A DNA stretch of 64,000 nucleotides from Polaromonas sp. A23 (GTDB lineage: Bacteria; Pseudomonadota; Gammaproteobacteria; Burkholderiales; Burkholderiaceae_C). The translations under genes and the position numbers were made by a program. Shown here one piece after another: positions 26,109 through 34,770 of the stretch; within the stretch, counting starts at the first letter, position 1; each line of letters opens with the position of its first letter. The notes under the pieces are model-generated. The model searched no databases. It saw only the letters and a list, made by a program, of their open reading frames with translations, and had not been told where the DNA came from. The stretch spans positions 43,501 through 107,500 of the forward strand of contig NZ_MUNO01000017.1 of NCBI RefSeq assembly GCF_002001015.1, written 5' to 3'.

Positions 26109-26888
26109 TTGATCAAGGCTTTGACACAAAAAAAACGCAGCTTCATGACCCGCTTCCTGCGAGTGGGCGACATCCCCGCACTGCTGGATCTGGAGCGCAG
26201 GCAATGGACCGCTGAACAGGCGGCAGACAGCGCGGACTTCCGCGCGAGAATCGAAGCGCATCCCGACCTTTGCGGTGGCGCATTCTGCACTCGAACCGGC
26301 GAACTGCTGGCCTCTGTTTTTGCGAAACCCACCGATGATGCCGAGTGGACTGCCCCCGGAAGTTGGGCGCAAAGCGCAAGCCTGGAGGGACGGGTTGCAG
26401 AAAGGTTGCCGCGACAACGGCGGGCGCGATGCATGTTTGGCATCAGTCTGACCAGTGTCGATCCGGGCGCGGCCGTGCAGCTTCTTGCGTTCTACTACCT
26501 CTATCTGCTCAAGCGCGGATACAGCGAAATCTTCCTGGGCTCACCCATGCCCGGTTTGAAGCGTTACCTGGCGCGTCATCCCGATGCATCTGTTGAGACC
26601 TATGCGCGGACCACAAGGTCAGGGCTGCCTATTGATCCCCAGTTGCGCTACTACCATGGCAAAGGATGGAAAGAGATTGTTGCTGTGAAGGAAAACTATT
26701 TCCCGCACGAGGCCTCCTGCGATTACGGCGCGATCCTGAAAGCACGCGTGCCGTTCCGGCATCTTGCTCTTCTGTTCAGGTTTGTTCCGGTTCCCCTGTT
26801 GCGAACGGTGTCGGCTCTGGCGCCCCGTTTTACGCTACCCACGGAAGAGACCCGTTCAACATCCGACGCACCTGCCGGAGCGACCTGA
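26109..26888 (+). CDS. GNAT-fold acetyltransferase-like protein
   Basis: A protein of about 259 residues with GNAT features: an N-terminal RVGDIPALLDLERRQW segment, a hydrophobic core strand FGISLTSVDPGAA, and a later YYHGKGWKEIVAVKENYFP region. The acceptor is unknown. The start is uncertain. TTG 26109 is preceded by AAGGA and is used here, while ATG 26145 (MTRFLRVGD) has no ribosome site. It forms a pair with the upstream JmjC-like gene. Confidence 0.72.
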   Translation: MIKALTQKKRSFMTRFLRVGDIPALLDLERRQWTAEQAADSADFRARIEAHPDLCGGAFCTRTGELLASVFAKPTDDAEWTAPGSWAQSASLEGRVAERLPRQRRARCMFGISLTSVDPGAAVQLLAFYYLYLLKRGYSEIFLGSPMPGLKRYLARHPDASVETYARTTRSGLPIDPQLRYYHGKGWKEIVAVKENYFPHEASCDYGAILKARVPFRHLALLFRFVPVPLLRTVSALAPRFTLPTEETRSTSDAPAGAT

Positions 26889-26937
26889 GAAAGGCCGGTT
26901 CAGGGTGCGGTCAGTGCCGCTCAGATGGGCATTTTAC

Positions 26938-27882
26938 TCAGGGATTGAGTAGCACGCCGAGCTCACGCAGTGCGGCCAGTGCGCCGGGGTGAAAGGGCAT
27001 CACACCATTGGCCTGCGCGTTGCCCGCCTGGGTCGCAAATGCGGGCCCAAACAGGGCGGCCATCTCTTTGTGGTTTTTCATGGCTGCGAGCGCGATGGCT
27101 TTCACCTCGCGCTCCGGTAAATCAGCGCGGCCCACTACAAAGTTCCAGATCGCCACTGTCTGCACGGGCGTGGTTTGCCCGCGGTAGGTCAGGGCGCCGA
27201 TGGTGTTGGGTGCCGCATAGGGAAAGCGTTTGCGAAAGGCGCTGACCTCCTGTGCCGTCAAGCCAAAAACCGTGGCGTCGTGCTGGTCTGCAATGCCCTT
27301 GATCACCGGCACCGGCGTTCCGGCGCCTATCCACAAGGCGTCAATCTCCCGTGCGAGCAACTGCCTGCCGTGGTCGGCGGGATCCCCGTTCACCAATGTT
27401 GCCGACACGCCGGTTTCAGCCAGCAAACCGGCCAGAAAGATCTCGCCTGGTCCGCCCTTGGGTCCCGCGCCCACCCGCTTGCCGGCCAGGCCGCCGAGTG
27501 TGCTGATGCCGCTGCTGCGCAGGGCGACCAGGTGGAACGGCGTTTCATACATGGGCGCAATAGCACGCAGGCCGGTGACTGGTTTGCTGCTCCAGGCGCC
27601 CTTGCCAGTCATCGCATCCAGGGCCGGCCCCAGGTTGACCAGGCCTAGCGCTGTGGTGCCGGCCACCATCAGATCAATGTTCTCGTTCGATCCTTTGGTA
27701 ACGCGGGGCTTGATGTCGACATGGCTGTTGGTTGCCACCACTTTGGCAAAAGCCTCGCCGTAGGGAGAGAACGCGCCCCCGGCGCCGGCGGTGCCCATCT
27801 CCATGGCAACCCTCGGCGTGGACGGGGTGGCGCAGGATGCCAGCAGCGTGACCAACAAGGTCATGATGAATCGGTTGAGCAT
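26938..27882 (-). CDS. TAXI-family TRAP transporter solute-binding lipoprotein
   Basis: An extracytoplasmic binding lipoprotein of the TAXI type. Lipobox LLASC is at residues 11-15 and the mature protein contains GTAGAGGAFSPYGEAFAKVV and GKRVGAGPKGGPGEI, characteristic of the family. ATG 27882 is chosen because AGGA precedes it; ATG 27894 is an alternative. No TRAP permease subunits are encoded nearby, so it must partner with a distant transporter. It follows the D-aminoacylase gene on the same strand, suggesting related substrate use. Confidence 0.9.
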   Translation of the reverse strand: MLNRFIMTLLVTLLASCATPSTPRVAMEMGTAGAGGAFSPYGEAFAKVVATNSHVDIKPRVTKGSNENIDLMVAGTTALGLVNLGPALDAMTGKGAWSSKPVTGLRAIAPMYETPFHLVALRSSGISTLGGLAGKRVGAGPKGGPGEIFLAGLLAETGVSATLVNGDPADHGRQLLAREIDALWIGAGTPVPVIKGIADQHDATVFGLTAQEVSAFRKRFPYAAPNTIGALTYRGQTTPVQTVAIWNFVVGRADLPEREVKAIALAAMKNHKEMAALFGPAFATQAGNAQANGVMPFHPGALAALRELGVLLNP

Positions 27883-28006
27883 GTTGTTCCTCATCGGGAT
27901 GTGGCGATTCGCTGACCGTAGCAGGCCCGCACCACCGCGACAAGTGATCGATGGGAATGAAATCAGTCCGGGCCGGAATGAGGCGAGTCGGTATAAAAGT
28001 GGGGGT

Positions 28007-29461
28007 TCATGGGGCCCGGGACGGGATAAGGCGCCGACCCGCGTGCGAAGCCATGGGCTGGCCGCGCCACAAGGCCAGCTGGCCGTTGACGTACACGGCG
28101 TGGATGCCGGTGGAAGGCCGCTCGGGTGTTTCATAGTTCGCGTTGTCGCGCACCTCCAGCGGGTCCAGTAGAACCAGGTCTGCATGGTGGCCCGGTGCAA
28201 TGACTCCCCGGCCTGCCAGGCCAAAGCGCTGCGCCGGCAAGCCGGTCATTTTGTGGATGGCACTCTCCAGCGAGAACAGTTTTTTGTCGCGGCTGTAGTG
28301 GCCCAGAACACGGGGAAAGGTCCCCCACAGCCGCGGGTGGGGCAGGCGGTCATGGGGCAGGCCGTCAGAGCCGATCATGGTCAAGGGGTGCTGCAGCACG
28401 CGTTCAACATCCTCCGCAGCCATCGCAAAATAAATGGCACCGCCGGGCATCAATCGCTCGGCCGCCTCGTGCAGGCTGAGGCCCCAGCCCTGCGCAATAC
28501 GCTTGAGGTCTTTGCCACTGTGCTCGGGGTGCGGCTGCGACCAGGTGATCAGCACTTCCTGTGCACGGCTGGCCTTTTCGGCGATGAGCATGGTGGACGA
28601 CGCTTCGTACGGATAGCAGTCCAGGCAAACCGATTGGCCAAGTGCCGCCTGTTCAATGGCCTGCAAGGTGTGCCGCGTGCGGCCGTGGTTCTGCGGGTCC
28701 ACCACCTTGTGGTGCGAGATGACCAGGTCCGCCTCGCTGGCGGCGCCCACATCGAGCGCTTCCTTCAGCGCGGCGTCAATGTTGTCGCCTTCGTCGCGCA
28801 GGTGCATGGCCAGCATGGCGCTGCGCCCTTTGAGCGCGGCGCAGACGCCCAGCAGCTCTTCGGTGCTGGCCGCTTTGGCGGGCGGGTAGTACACGCCGGT
28901 GGACAAACCGAACGCGCCCGCGTCCAGCGCCTGGGTGAGCTCGCCGGCCATGGCGCTCACTTCCGCGGCAGTCGCTGGGCGCTTGAGGTCGGCCACATGC
29001 CGCACGCGCAGCGTGATGTGGCCGATCAGCGGGACCACGTTGACGCAGGGCTGCTCCCGATCGAGCGCGGCCAGGTAGTCGCGAAAGGTCTTGTAAATAA
29101 AAGCGTCCGCGCCCAACAGGTCCAGCGGGGCCGGCGGCGTGCGGGTGACCAGTGGCGCCAGGCTGATGCCGCAGTTGCCGGTGACCACGGTGCAGACGCC
29201 TTGCGTCAGCTTGGGATGCGGCAGCGTGGGCTGGAGCAGCAACTGGTCGTCATGCGTGTGGGTGTCTATGAAGCCGGGGCACAGCACCAGTCCCGTTGCG
29301 TCCACCACTTCGCGCGCTTCGCCTTGGCCCGGCGGAGTGATCGCCGAAACCAGGCCGTTGGCAACCACCACGTCGGCGTTGAAACGCGCGCTGCCCGTGC
29401 CATCAATGACATCGGCCCCACGGATTACGAAATGCTGCGGGGCAGAGCTGCTGTCGTTCAT
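28007..29461 (-). CDS. N-acyl-D-amino-acid deacylase (D-aminoacylase) family amidohydrolase
   Basis: A 484-residue zinc hydrolase of the amidohydrolase superfamily that releases D-amino acids from N-acyl derivatives. The metal motif GFIDTHTHDD lies near residue 65, and the later IGHITLR, LVISHHKVVD and IGSDGLPHD segments follow the family order. The ATG overlaps the stop of the upstream Bug-family gene by 4 bp (ATGA), so the two are co-translated. The TAXI lipoprotein gene follows 124 bp downstream. Confidence 0.92.
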   Translation of the reverse strand: MNDSSSAPQHFVIRGADVIDGTGSARFNADVVVANGLVSAITPPGQGEAREVVDATGLVLCPGFIDTHTHDDQLLLQPTLPHPKLTQGVCTVVTGNCGISLAPLVTRTPPAPLDLLGADAFIYKTFRDYLAALDREQPCVNVVPLIGHITLRVRHVADLKRPATAAEVSAMAGELTQALDAGAFGLSTGVYYPPAKAASTEELLGVCAALKGRSAMLAMHLRDEGDNIDAALKEALDVGAASEADLVISHHKVVDPQNHGRTRHTLQAIEQAALGQSVCLDCYPYEASSTMLIAEKASRAQEVLITWSQPHPEHSGKDLKRIAQGWGLSLHEAAERLMPGGAIYFAMAAEDVERVLQHPLTMIGSDGLPHDRLPHPRLWGTFPRVLGHYSRDKKLFSLESAIHKMTGLPAQRFGLAGRGVIAPGHHADLVLLDPLEVRDNANYETPERPSTGIHAVYVNGQLALWRGQPMASHAGRRLIPSRAP

Positions 29462-30459
29462 TCCACTTTGGCGCCGGACCGCCTGACCACCTCGGCCCAG
29501 CGTGGCGATTCGATCTTGGCCATGGTCATCAGCAGGTTGGGCGGAGAGGCCATGGTTTCAAAGGCCATCTGGGCGTACTTTTCCCGCATGGCTGGTGTCG
29601 ACAGGATGCGGTTGATCTCGACATTGAGTCGCTCGACCATCTCTGGCGGCAGGCCTTTGGGCCCGACGATGCCGCCCCACGCGGTGGTTTCATAACCCTT
29701 GACGCCAGCTTCGTCGAGGGTGGGCAACTGGGGAAAGAGCGGCGAGCGGCGTTTGCCGCTGACCCCCAAGGCGCGCACCCGGCCATTCTTGATGTGCGGG
29801 CCTATGGACGACAGGTTGTCAAACATCATGTCGATCTGGCCGCCAATCAGGTCCTGAATGGCTGTGGGGCTGCCGCGATAAGGCACGTGCGTGATGAAGG
29901 TACCGGTGAGCGACTTGAACAGCTCTCCGCCCAGGTGGCCGGTGGTGCCGTTGCCTGCAGAACCCATGTTGAGCCGGCCGGGCCGGGCTTTGGCATAGTC
30001 GATCAGTTCCCGCACTGTTTTGACGGGGAGCTCGTTGCGCACCACCAGGGCGTTTTGCACCGTGCCCATCAGGGCAATGCTGGTCAGCGCGTCAGGGTCG
30101 TAGGGGAGCTTGCTGTAGAGCGATTTGTTGATCGCCAGCGTGACCACGTTGCCATAACCCAGCGTGTAGCCGTCAGGCGCTGCGCGGGCAATCTCGCTCA
30201 TGCCCAGCGCGCCGCCTGCGCCGGGTTTATTGTCGATGACGACAGGTTGGCCCAGTGCGACGCTGAGCTCGTTGCCGAGCAGGCGGCAAATGACGTCGGG
30301 TGAGCCGCCTGCGGCGGATGGCACGACGAGGCGTATCGGCTTGCTGGGGTAGCTTTGGGCAAAGACCGGGCTTGCCACCATGGCAGAGCCCATGGCTGCA
30401 GCCGCGTCACGAAGAATATCCCGCCTGCGCAGTGCTGAAGTATTATTGATAATGCTCAT
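29458..30459 (-). CDS. Bug/TctC-family tripartite tricarboxylate-type binding protein
   Basis: A periplasmic solute receptor. The N-terminus has a twin-arginine-like RRRDIL and a hydrophobic signal ending VFAQ, followed by YPSKPIRLVVPSAAGGSPDV, KPGAGGALG and APDGYTLGYGN, all classic Bug motifs. No TctA/TctB membrane genes are near. It overlaps the D-aminoacylase gene by 4 bp and probably binds that enzyme's substrate or a breakdown product (inference). Confidence 0.94.
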   Translation of the reverse strand: MSIINNTSALRRRDILRDAAAAMGSAMVASPVFAQSYPSKPIRLVVPSAAGGSPDVICRLLGNELSVALGQPVVIDNKPGAGGALGMSEIARAAPDGYTLGYGNVVTLAINKSLYSKLPYDPDALTSIALMGTVQNALVVRNELPVKTVRELIDYAKARPGRLNMGSAGNGTTGHLGGELFKSLTGTFITHVPYRGSPTAIQDLIGGQIDMMFDNLSSIGPHIKNGRVRALGVSGKRRSPLFPQLPTLDEAGVKGYETTAWGGIVGPKGLPPEMVERLNVEINRILSTPAMREKYAQMAFETMASPPNLLMTMAKIESPRWAEVVRRSGAKVE

Positions 30460-30521
30460 GCCTGATCCTTGTGTATTGAAGGTGAAGCGAATTTATTACA
30501 GTAAAGCCGACCAGACAAACG

Positions 30522-30550
30522 AATAGTTTTATCTGTTGCAATAGTTTTAT
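30522..30550. promoter_or_regulatory. Direct repeat AATAGTTTTAT, probable LysR site
   Basis: The 11-mer AATAGTTTTAT occurs at 30522-30532 and 30540-30550, 18 bp apart, in the AT-rich divergent promoter between the Bug gene and the LysR gene. This is a plausible LysR-type operator. Confidence 0.5.
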
Positions 30551-30557
30551 TAATGCA

Positions 30558-31460
30558 ATGACCACACTTCCTTCCTTGATGGCGCTGCGCTGCTTTGATG
30601 CCAGTGCGCGCCATGAAAGCTTCACCAAGGCTGCGGCGGAGATTCATCTCACCCAGGGGGCGGTGAGCCACCAGGTGCTGGGGCTGGAGGCGCATCTGGG
30701 TGTGTCGCTGTTTGTGCGCAAGCGCGCGGGTCTCAAACTGACGAACGTTGGCAATGCCTATTTGGCGGAAGTTTCAATCGCATTGCGCCAACTGGAGCGG
30801 GCGACACAAAATGTCATGACGCACAAGGGCGCGGGAGGCGCTCTTGATCTCTGTGTGGCATCCACTTTCGCCACGTACTGGCTCATCCCTCGTCTGAGCG
30901 GCTTTGTTGCGGCCCACCCTGAAGTCACGCTGAACCTGTCCACGCACATCGGGCCGGTGGATTTTTCCAGCGCCCCGCATGACGCCGCCATCGAGTTTTG
31001 CAGTGGCGCAACCGCCGGCCTGCGCGCCGAACTCGTGCTGCCTCTGTCGCTGCGGCCCTATGTCGCTCCCCGGTTATTGAAAGGCTTGTCGCGCGCGAGC
31101 GGGCCCCAAGCGCTGAAAAACGCGTTGTTGGCCTACCCGCTGATTCGCCACACCACGGTGCCTCACGCCTGGGCAAGCTGGCTGGCGCAGGCGGGGTTGA
31201 GCGATCTGCTGCCGGCGCAACGCCTGGACGCCGGTCCCCAGTACGACTTGCTGTCCATGGCCTTGAACGGCGTGATTGCCGGGCTTGGCGTGGCGCTTCT
31301 TCCCGAGTATGCTGCTGCCGGGGCGGTGGCGAGCGGCCAGGTCAAACAACTGTCGCCCATGGCCTGGAAGGCGGAAAAGGCCTACTACCTGCGCTACCCC
31401 GAGTGGAAGTCAGAAATGATGGTGCTGCGGCGATTTCAGGACTGGCTCAAATCGGCCTGA
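30558..31460 (+). CDS. LysR-family transcriptional regulator (GcvA-like)
   Basis: A 300-residue regulator with an N-terminal helix-turn-helix (SFTKAAAEIHLTQGAVSHQV, residues about 21-40) and a C-terminal effector domain. It is divergent from the Bug-D-aminoacylase operon across a 98-bp AT-rich gap and very probably controls it. Its 3' end overlaps the PLP dehydratase gene by 25 bp in convergent orientation. Confidence 0.93.
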   Translation: MTTLPSLMALRCFDASARHESFTKAAAEIHLTQGAVSHQVLGLEAHLGVSLFVRKRAGLKLTNVGNAYLAEVSIALRQLERATQNVMTHKGAGGALDLCVASTFATYWLIPRLSGFVAAHPEVTLNLSTHIGPVDFSSAPHDAAIEFCSGATAGLRAELVLPLSLRPYVAPRLLKGLSRASGPQALKNALLAYPLIRHTTVPHAWASWLAQAGLSDLLPAQRLDAGPQYDLLSMALNGVIAGLGVALLPEYAAAGAVASGQVKQLSPMAWKAEKAYYLRYPEWKSEMMVLRRFQDWLKSA

Positions 31461-32473
31461 TCGCCGGCTTCAAGTACCCTGGCAAAAACACTGCTGTCGA
31501 CATTGCCGCCGCACAGGGTCACGCCCACCACCTGGTTCTTGAGCTGCGCGCGCTCCTGCATGGCTGCGGCAAAGCTCGCTGCGCCTGCACCCTCGGCCAC
31601 ATTGTGGGTGTCGGCATACAGGTCGCGCATGGCTTTAGCCACCTCGGCATCGGTGACTTTCACGATGCGGTCCAGTTGGGGCAGCAGAATGTCCAGCGCT
31701 TTCTGGTCTGCAATACGGCAGGCCATGCCGTCGGCCAGTTGTGTGGTCACCGGTGCCTCGACAACACGGCCTGCGGCCAGTGAGTCGGCGTAGGTGGTGG
31801 CGTGGGCGCTGACGACGCCGACAACGCGCAGGTTGCGTTTCAAGGCCAGTTTGGCGGCAATCGCCGAGCATGCGCCGGAACCCTGGCCAATTGGCACATA
31901 AACCACGTCAAGCTGCGGAACGGCCAGCATGAACTCCCACCAGTAGGTGCTGACACCGCTAAGCAGGTTGGCGTGAAAACTAGGCACCATGTGGGCGCCG
32001 CGTTCGGTGGCCAGCCGCATGGCGAACTCGCGGCTTTCCTGGAAGTCGTCGCCGTGCTCGATCAACGTCACGCCGAGTGCGCGCATGGAGTTATTTTTCT
32101 CCAGCGAATTACCGCGCGGGACCACGATGGTGCAGGCCACGCCGTGCGCGCGCGCTGCCCAGCCCATGCTCTGGCCGTGGTTGCCGCGCGTGGCGCTGAT
32201 CACCTCGGACGGCAAGTCACCGGCTTGTTTCAGTGCGTCGAAATACGTCAACCCGCCGCGTATCTTGAAAGCGCCGACCGGCGTGTGATTCTCATGCTTG
32301 ATCCAGCAGTCGGTGCCCAGGCGCTGGCTGGACAGACCCCAGTGATATTGCGGCGTGGCCTGGAACTCGCGATACACCACGCGCGCGGCGTGTTCGATGT
32401 CCTGCAGCCTGGGCAAGCCGGGGAGCAGGCGCGGCGCCAAGGCCACCTCTTCTTCGCGCAATACCGCACTCAT
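31436..32473 (-). CDS. PLP-dependent threonine/serine dehydratase-like protein
   Basis: A fold-type II PLP enzyme of 345 residues. The PLP lysine lies in HTPVGAFKIRGG. The substrate serine/asparagine loop reads ATRGNHGQSMGW. The phosphate-binding glycine loop reads PIGQGSGACSA, which differs from the GGGGL of classic threonine dehydratases, so the substrate may differ. The start overlaps the upstream LysE-type gene by 4 bp. It is the last gene of the 31.4-41.3 kb run. Confidence 0.9.
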   Translation of the reverse strand: MSAVLREEEVALAPRLLPGLPRLQDIEHAARVVYREFQATPQYHWGLSSQRLGTDCWIKHENHTPVGAFKIRGGLTYFDALKQAGDLPSEVISATRGNHGQSMGWAARAHGVACTIVVPRGNSLEKNNSMRALGVTLIEHGDDFQESREFAMRLATERGAHMVPSFHANLLSGVSTYWWEFMLAVPQLDVVYVPIGQGSGACSAIAAKLALKRNLRVVGVVSAHATTYADSLAAGRVVEAPVTTQLADGMACRIADQKALDILLPQLDRIVKVTDAEVAKAMRDLYADTHNVAEGAGAASFAAAMQERAQLKNQVVGVTLCGGNVDSSVFARVLEAGDQADLSQS

Positions 32474-33108
32474 GCTGCCGCCCGTTTTTCAGTGAGCATG
32501 CGCAAGGCCAGCAGGCCCAGCACGGTGCCCATGACATAACGCTGCACGCGCATCCAGCCCATGCTGCGGGTCAAAAAGACGGACAAGCCGGCCGCAAAAC
32601 AGATCAGCAGTGTGTTGACGCCCACACTTACACCAATCTGCACGGCGCCCAGGCTCAGGCTTTGCAACAGCAGGTCGCCGCGTTCCGGGTGCAGAAACTG
32701 GGGAAAAAAAGACAGATAGAACATTGCTACTTTCGGGTTGAGGAGATTGGTCATGAAACCCATCAGGAACAGCTTGCGCGGAGGGTCATGCGGCAGTTCG
32801 CGGGTTTCAAAGGGGGACAGCCCGCCGGGCCTGATCGCTTGCCAGGCCAGCCACAACAGGTACAGAGCGCCAGTGACCTTGATCGCGGTGAACGCCATGG
32901 GCACAGCCAGCAGCACGGCCGTGAGGCCAAAAGACGCTGCCAGCAGATGCACGACAAAGCCCAGCGCAACGCCGGCGAGCGACACCATGCCAGCGCCGCG
33001 GCCCTGGCACAAGGTGCGCGAGATACAGTAAATCATGTTGGGCCCGGGTGTCAGCACGAGGGCCAGCGCAACCAGCGCAAACCAGGCAATTTCTTGTGGC
33101 GTCAGCAT
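32470..33108 (-). CDS. LysE/RhtB-family amino-acid exporter
   Basis: An inner-membrane exporter of 212 residues with about six hydrophobic segments. The N-terminal family motif TPGPNMIYCISRTL is present. It is adjacent to the glyoxalase-like gene with no gap and overlaps the dehydratase gene by 4 bp, so it is clearly in the same operon. The substrate is unknown. Confidence 0.92.
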   Translation of the reverse strand: MLTPQEIAWFALVALALVLTPGPNMIYCISRTLCQGRGAGMVSLAGVALGFVVHLLAASFGLTAVLLAVPMAFTAIKVTGALYLLWLAWQAIRPGGLSPFETRELPHDPPRKLFLMGFMTNLLNPKVAMFYLSFFPQFLHPERGDLLLQSLSLGAVQIGVSVGVNTLLICFAAGLSVFLTRSMGWMRVQRYVMGTVLGLLALRMLTEKRAAA

Positions 33109-33825
33109 TCAGATTCCTTTCGATTCAAGCGTGACCGGCCCGCGCGGCGTCTGCAGCGTGGCGGCAATATTGGGTGCCCCCGGCGTCACGGTGACCCCGG
33201 CCAGGCCGATGGCGGCGTGGCCAGCCAACAGCTTTTCATGACGCGGGTGGCTCACCCGCAGCGACCGCAAGGTGACGCCTGAGGGCGGCATGGTGTCCAG
33301 CGGATGCGCGGAGGTGGACGGGTCTTCGCTGGCGTCACCCCACTGGATCAGCGTGGGCAGCGCGCCGTAGAAAAGCCGTTGGCCATCGTCGCGCACGGTG
33401 ATGCGCCACTTCAGCAATCCGTTGGCGGTCTGGCGGGAGACTTCCAGTGCGTGGCCCCGGTCCAGTCCCTGCGCCGCCAGGGCCTTGATGCCGGAAACCA
33501 CGCCGGAGATGCTGGCCACGAAATGCACCAGCTGCGGGCCGTGTTGCGACACGCGTGCCTGCAGCAAGGCATCGTCCATGTCGAACCAGCGGTGTGTGCC
33601 GGCCGCCCGCAGTGGGGTGACGCCGGGCTGGATGGCGATGATCTCGAAGTAGGTGCGCGGATAGGCCGGGTTGGCTACGCTGAACAGCCGGTTATGTGTG
33701 CCCATCAGGGGGTGTTCACCGCCGGGGCCGGGGCTGATGCCCAGCGTTTCTTCACACCAGGCCACGCCCTGCGCCAGGCTGCCGGCCACGACGACAAGAT
33801 GATCGACCTGTGCCCGGAGGTTCAT
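33109..33825 (-). CDS. Glyoxalase-like (VOC fold) domain protein
   Basis: A 238-residue soluble protein of the Glyoxalase_3-like family. The start VDHLVVVAGSLAQGVAWCE is typical: a metal-binding histidine followed by helical substrate-channel residues. Later segments FEIIAIQPG and LIQWGDA fit the same fold. The substrate is unknown. It overlaps the PhzF gene by 4 bp. Confidence 0.85.
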   Translation of the reverse strand: MNLRAQVDHLVVVAGSLAQGVAWCEETLGISPGPGGEHPLMGTHNRLFSVANPAYPRTYFEIIAIQPGVTPLRAAGTHRWFDMDDALLQARVSQHGPQLVHFVASISGVVSGIKALAAQGLDRGHALEVSRQTANGLLKWRITVRDDGQRLFYGALPTLIQWGDASEDPSTSAHPLDTMPPSGVTLRSLRVSHPRHEKLLAGHAAIGLAGVTVTPGAPNIAATLQTPRGPVTLESKGI

Positions 33826-34745
33826 AGCGTCACCGAACCTTCGATGCAGGTGACGGATTGCCCACCGACCCAGACCTGGCCTGTGGCGTCGCGTTCAATA
33901 TGCACCTGTCCGGCGCGGCCAAGGCAGACGCCTTGAGAGGCCAGATAACGCTCGGGTGCGTGGCCCTCGGCAATCAACCACTGGGCCAGGCTGGCGTTGA
34001 GACTGCCGGTGACCGGGTCTTCCTCAATGCCCATGGGTGCAGCGAAGGCGCGTATTTCAAAATCTGCAGCAACAGACTCGGCCACCGCTGCAGGTGCACT
34101 GGCGGCAAAGGCGCGGGCTTCCCGGTTTTTGCGCGCTATCAAAACAGAAGCATCTGGTGCCCGGTACGCGCCGGCTACGCCCACTTTGACCCCATGCTTT
34201 TTAAGTGCGAGGTGGTCGGGTTCGATTTGCAACACGGTCTCGGCGCCGTCCAGCAGCAGGCCGAGCCAGACCGGGCCGTTGTCCAGCAGCTGCGCCGCCA
34301 GGATCTGTTGTGCCTTCAGGCCGAGTGCGGCGGCCACCTGTGCGAGGACGACCGGGCTGGGGGCCGAGCGTTTAAGTGCCGGCGCGGCAAAGGCCTGGCG
34401 GGTACCTTCGCGGCGGATGTTGATCAGGCCTACCCGACATTCCTGCACGATGAAGTCCTTGCGCTTGGGCTGGCCGCCGGCTTGCAGCCAGGCGTGGCAG
34501 CTGCCCAGCGTGGGATGTCCGGCGAAAGGCAATTCACCGCCGGGCGTGAAGATGCGGACCCGGTAGTCGGCCGCAGGGTCCGCAGGCGGCAACAGGAAAG
34601 TGGTTTCCGAGAGGTTGGTCCAGCGGGCAAACCGCTGCATGGCCTCATCATCCAGTCCGCTGCCGTCCAGCACCACGGCCAGAGGGTTGCCGAAATAAGG
34701 CTGGGAAGTGAAGACGTCGACTTGCTTGAATGGCCTGTTTTTCAT
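33822..34745 (-). CDS. PhzF-family isomerase
   Basis: A 307-residue protein of the PhzF (phenazine biosynthesis/diaminopimelate epimerase-like) fold. The family start QVDVFTSQPYFGNPLAVV is clear, the putative catalytic glutamate lies in NLSETTFL, and FAGHPTLGSCHAW and EEDPVTGS are intact. ATG 34745 is used; extending upstream to 34931 would add an unlikely leader. An in-frame short palindrome (34135-34151) encodes part of a variable loop. Confidence 0.9.
   Translation of the reverse strand: MKNRPFKQVDVFTSQPYFGNPLAVVLDGSGLDDEAMQRFARWTNLSETTFLLPPADPAADYRVRIFTPGGELPFAGHPTLGSCHAWLQAGGQPKRKDFIVQECRVGLINIRREGTRQAFAAPALKRSAPSPVVLAQVAAALGLKAQQILAAQLLDNGPVWLGLLLDGAETVLQIEPDHLALKKHGVKVGVAGAYRAPDASVLIARKNREARAFAASAPAAVAESVAADFEIRAFAAPMGIEEDPVTGSLNASLAQWLIAEGHAPERYLASQGVCLGRAGQVHIERDATGQVWVGGQSVTCIEGSVTL
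34135..34151. repeat. Short palindrome core inside phzF-like gene
   Basis: GCTATCAAAACAGAAGC resembles the core of the interspersed palindrome and is translated in frame as part of a surface loop. Only the core is conserved here. Confidence 0.45.
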
Positions 34746-34770
34746 GGGTGGAATTTCGTCGGTGAAAGGG

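Noticed and set aside
27895..28224. Extended N-terminus of the TAXI lipoprotein
   Set aside because: It would overlap the D-aminoacylase gene and bury the lipoprotein signal peptide inside the protein.
28184..29695. Long plus-strand frame of 503 codons
   Set aside because: It is antisense to the D-aminoacylase and Bug genes and has no recognisable domain.
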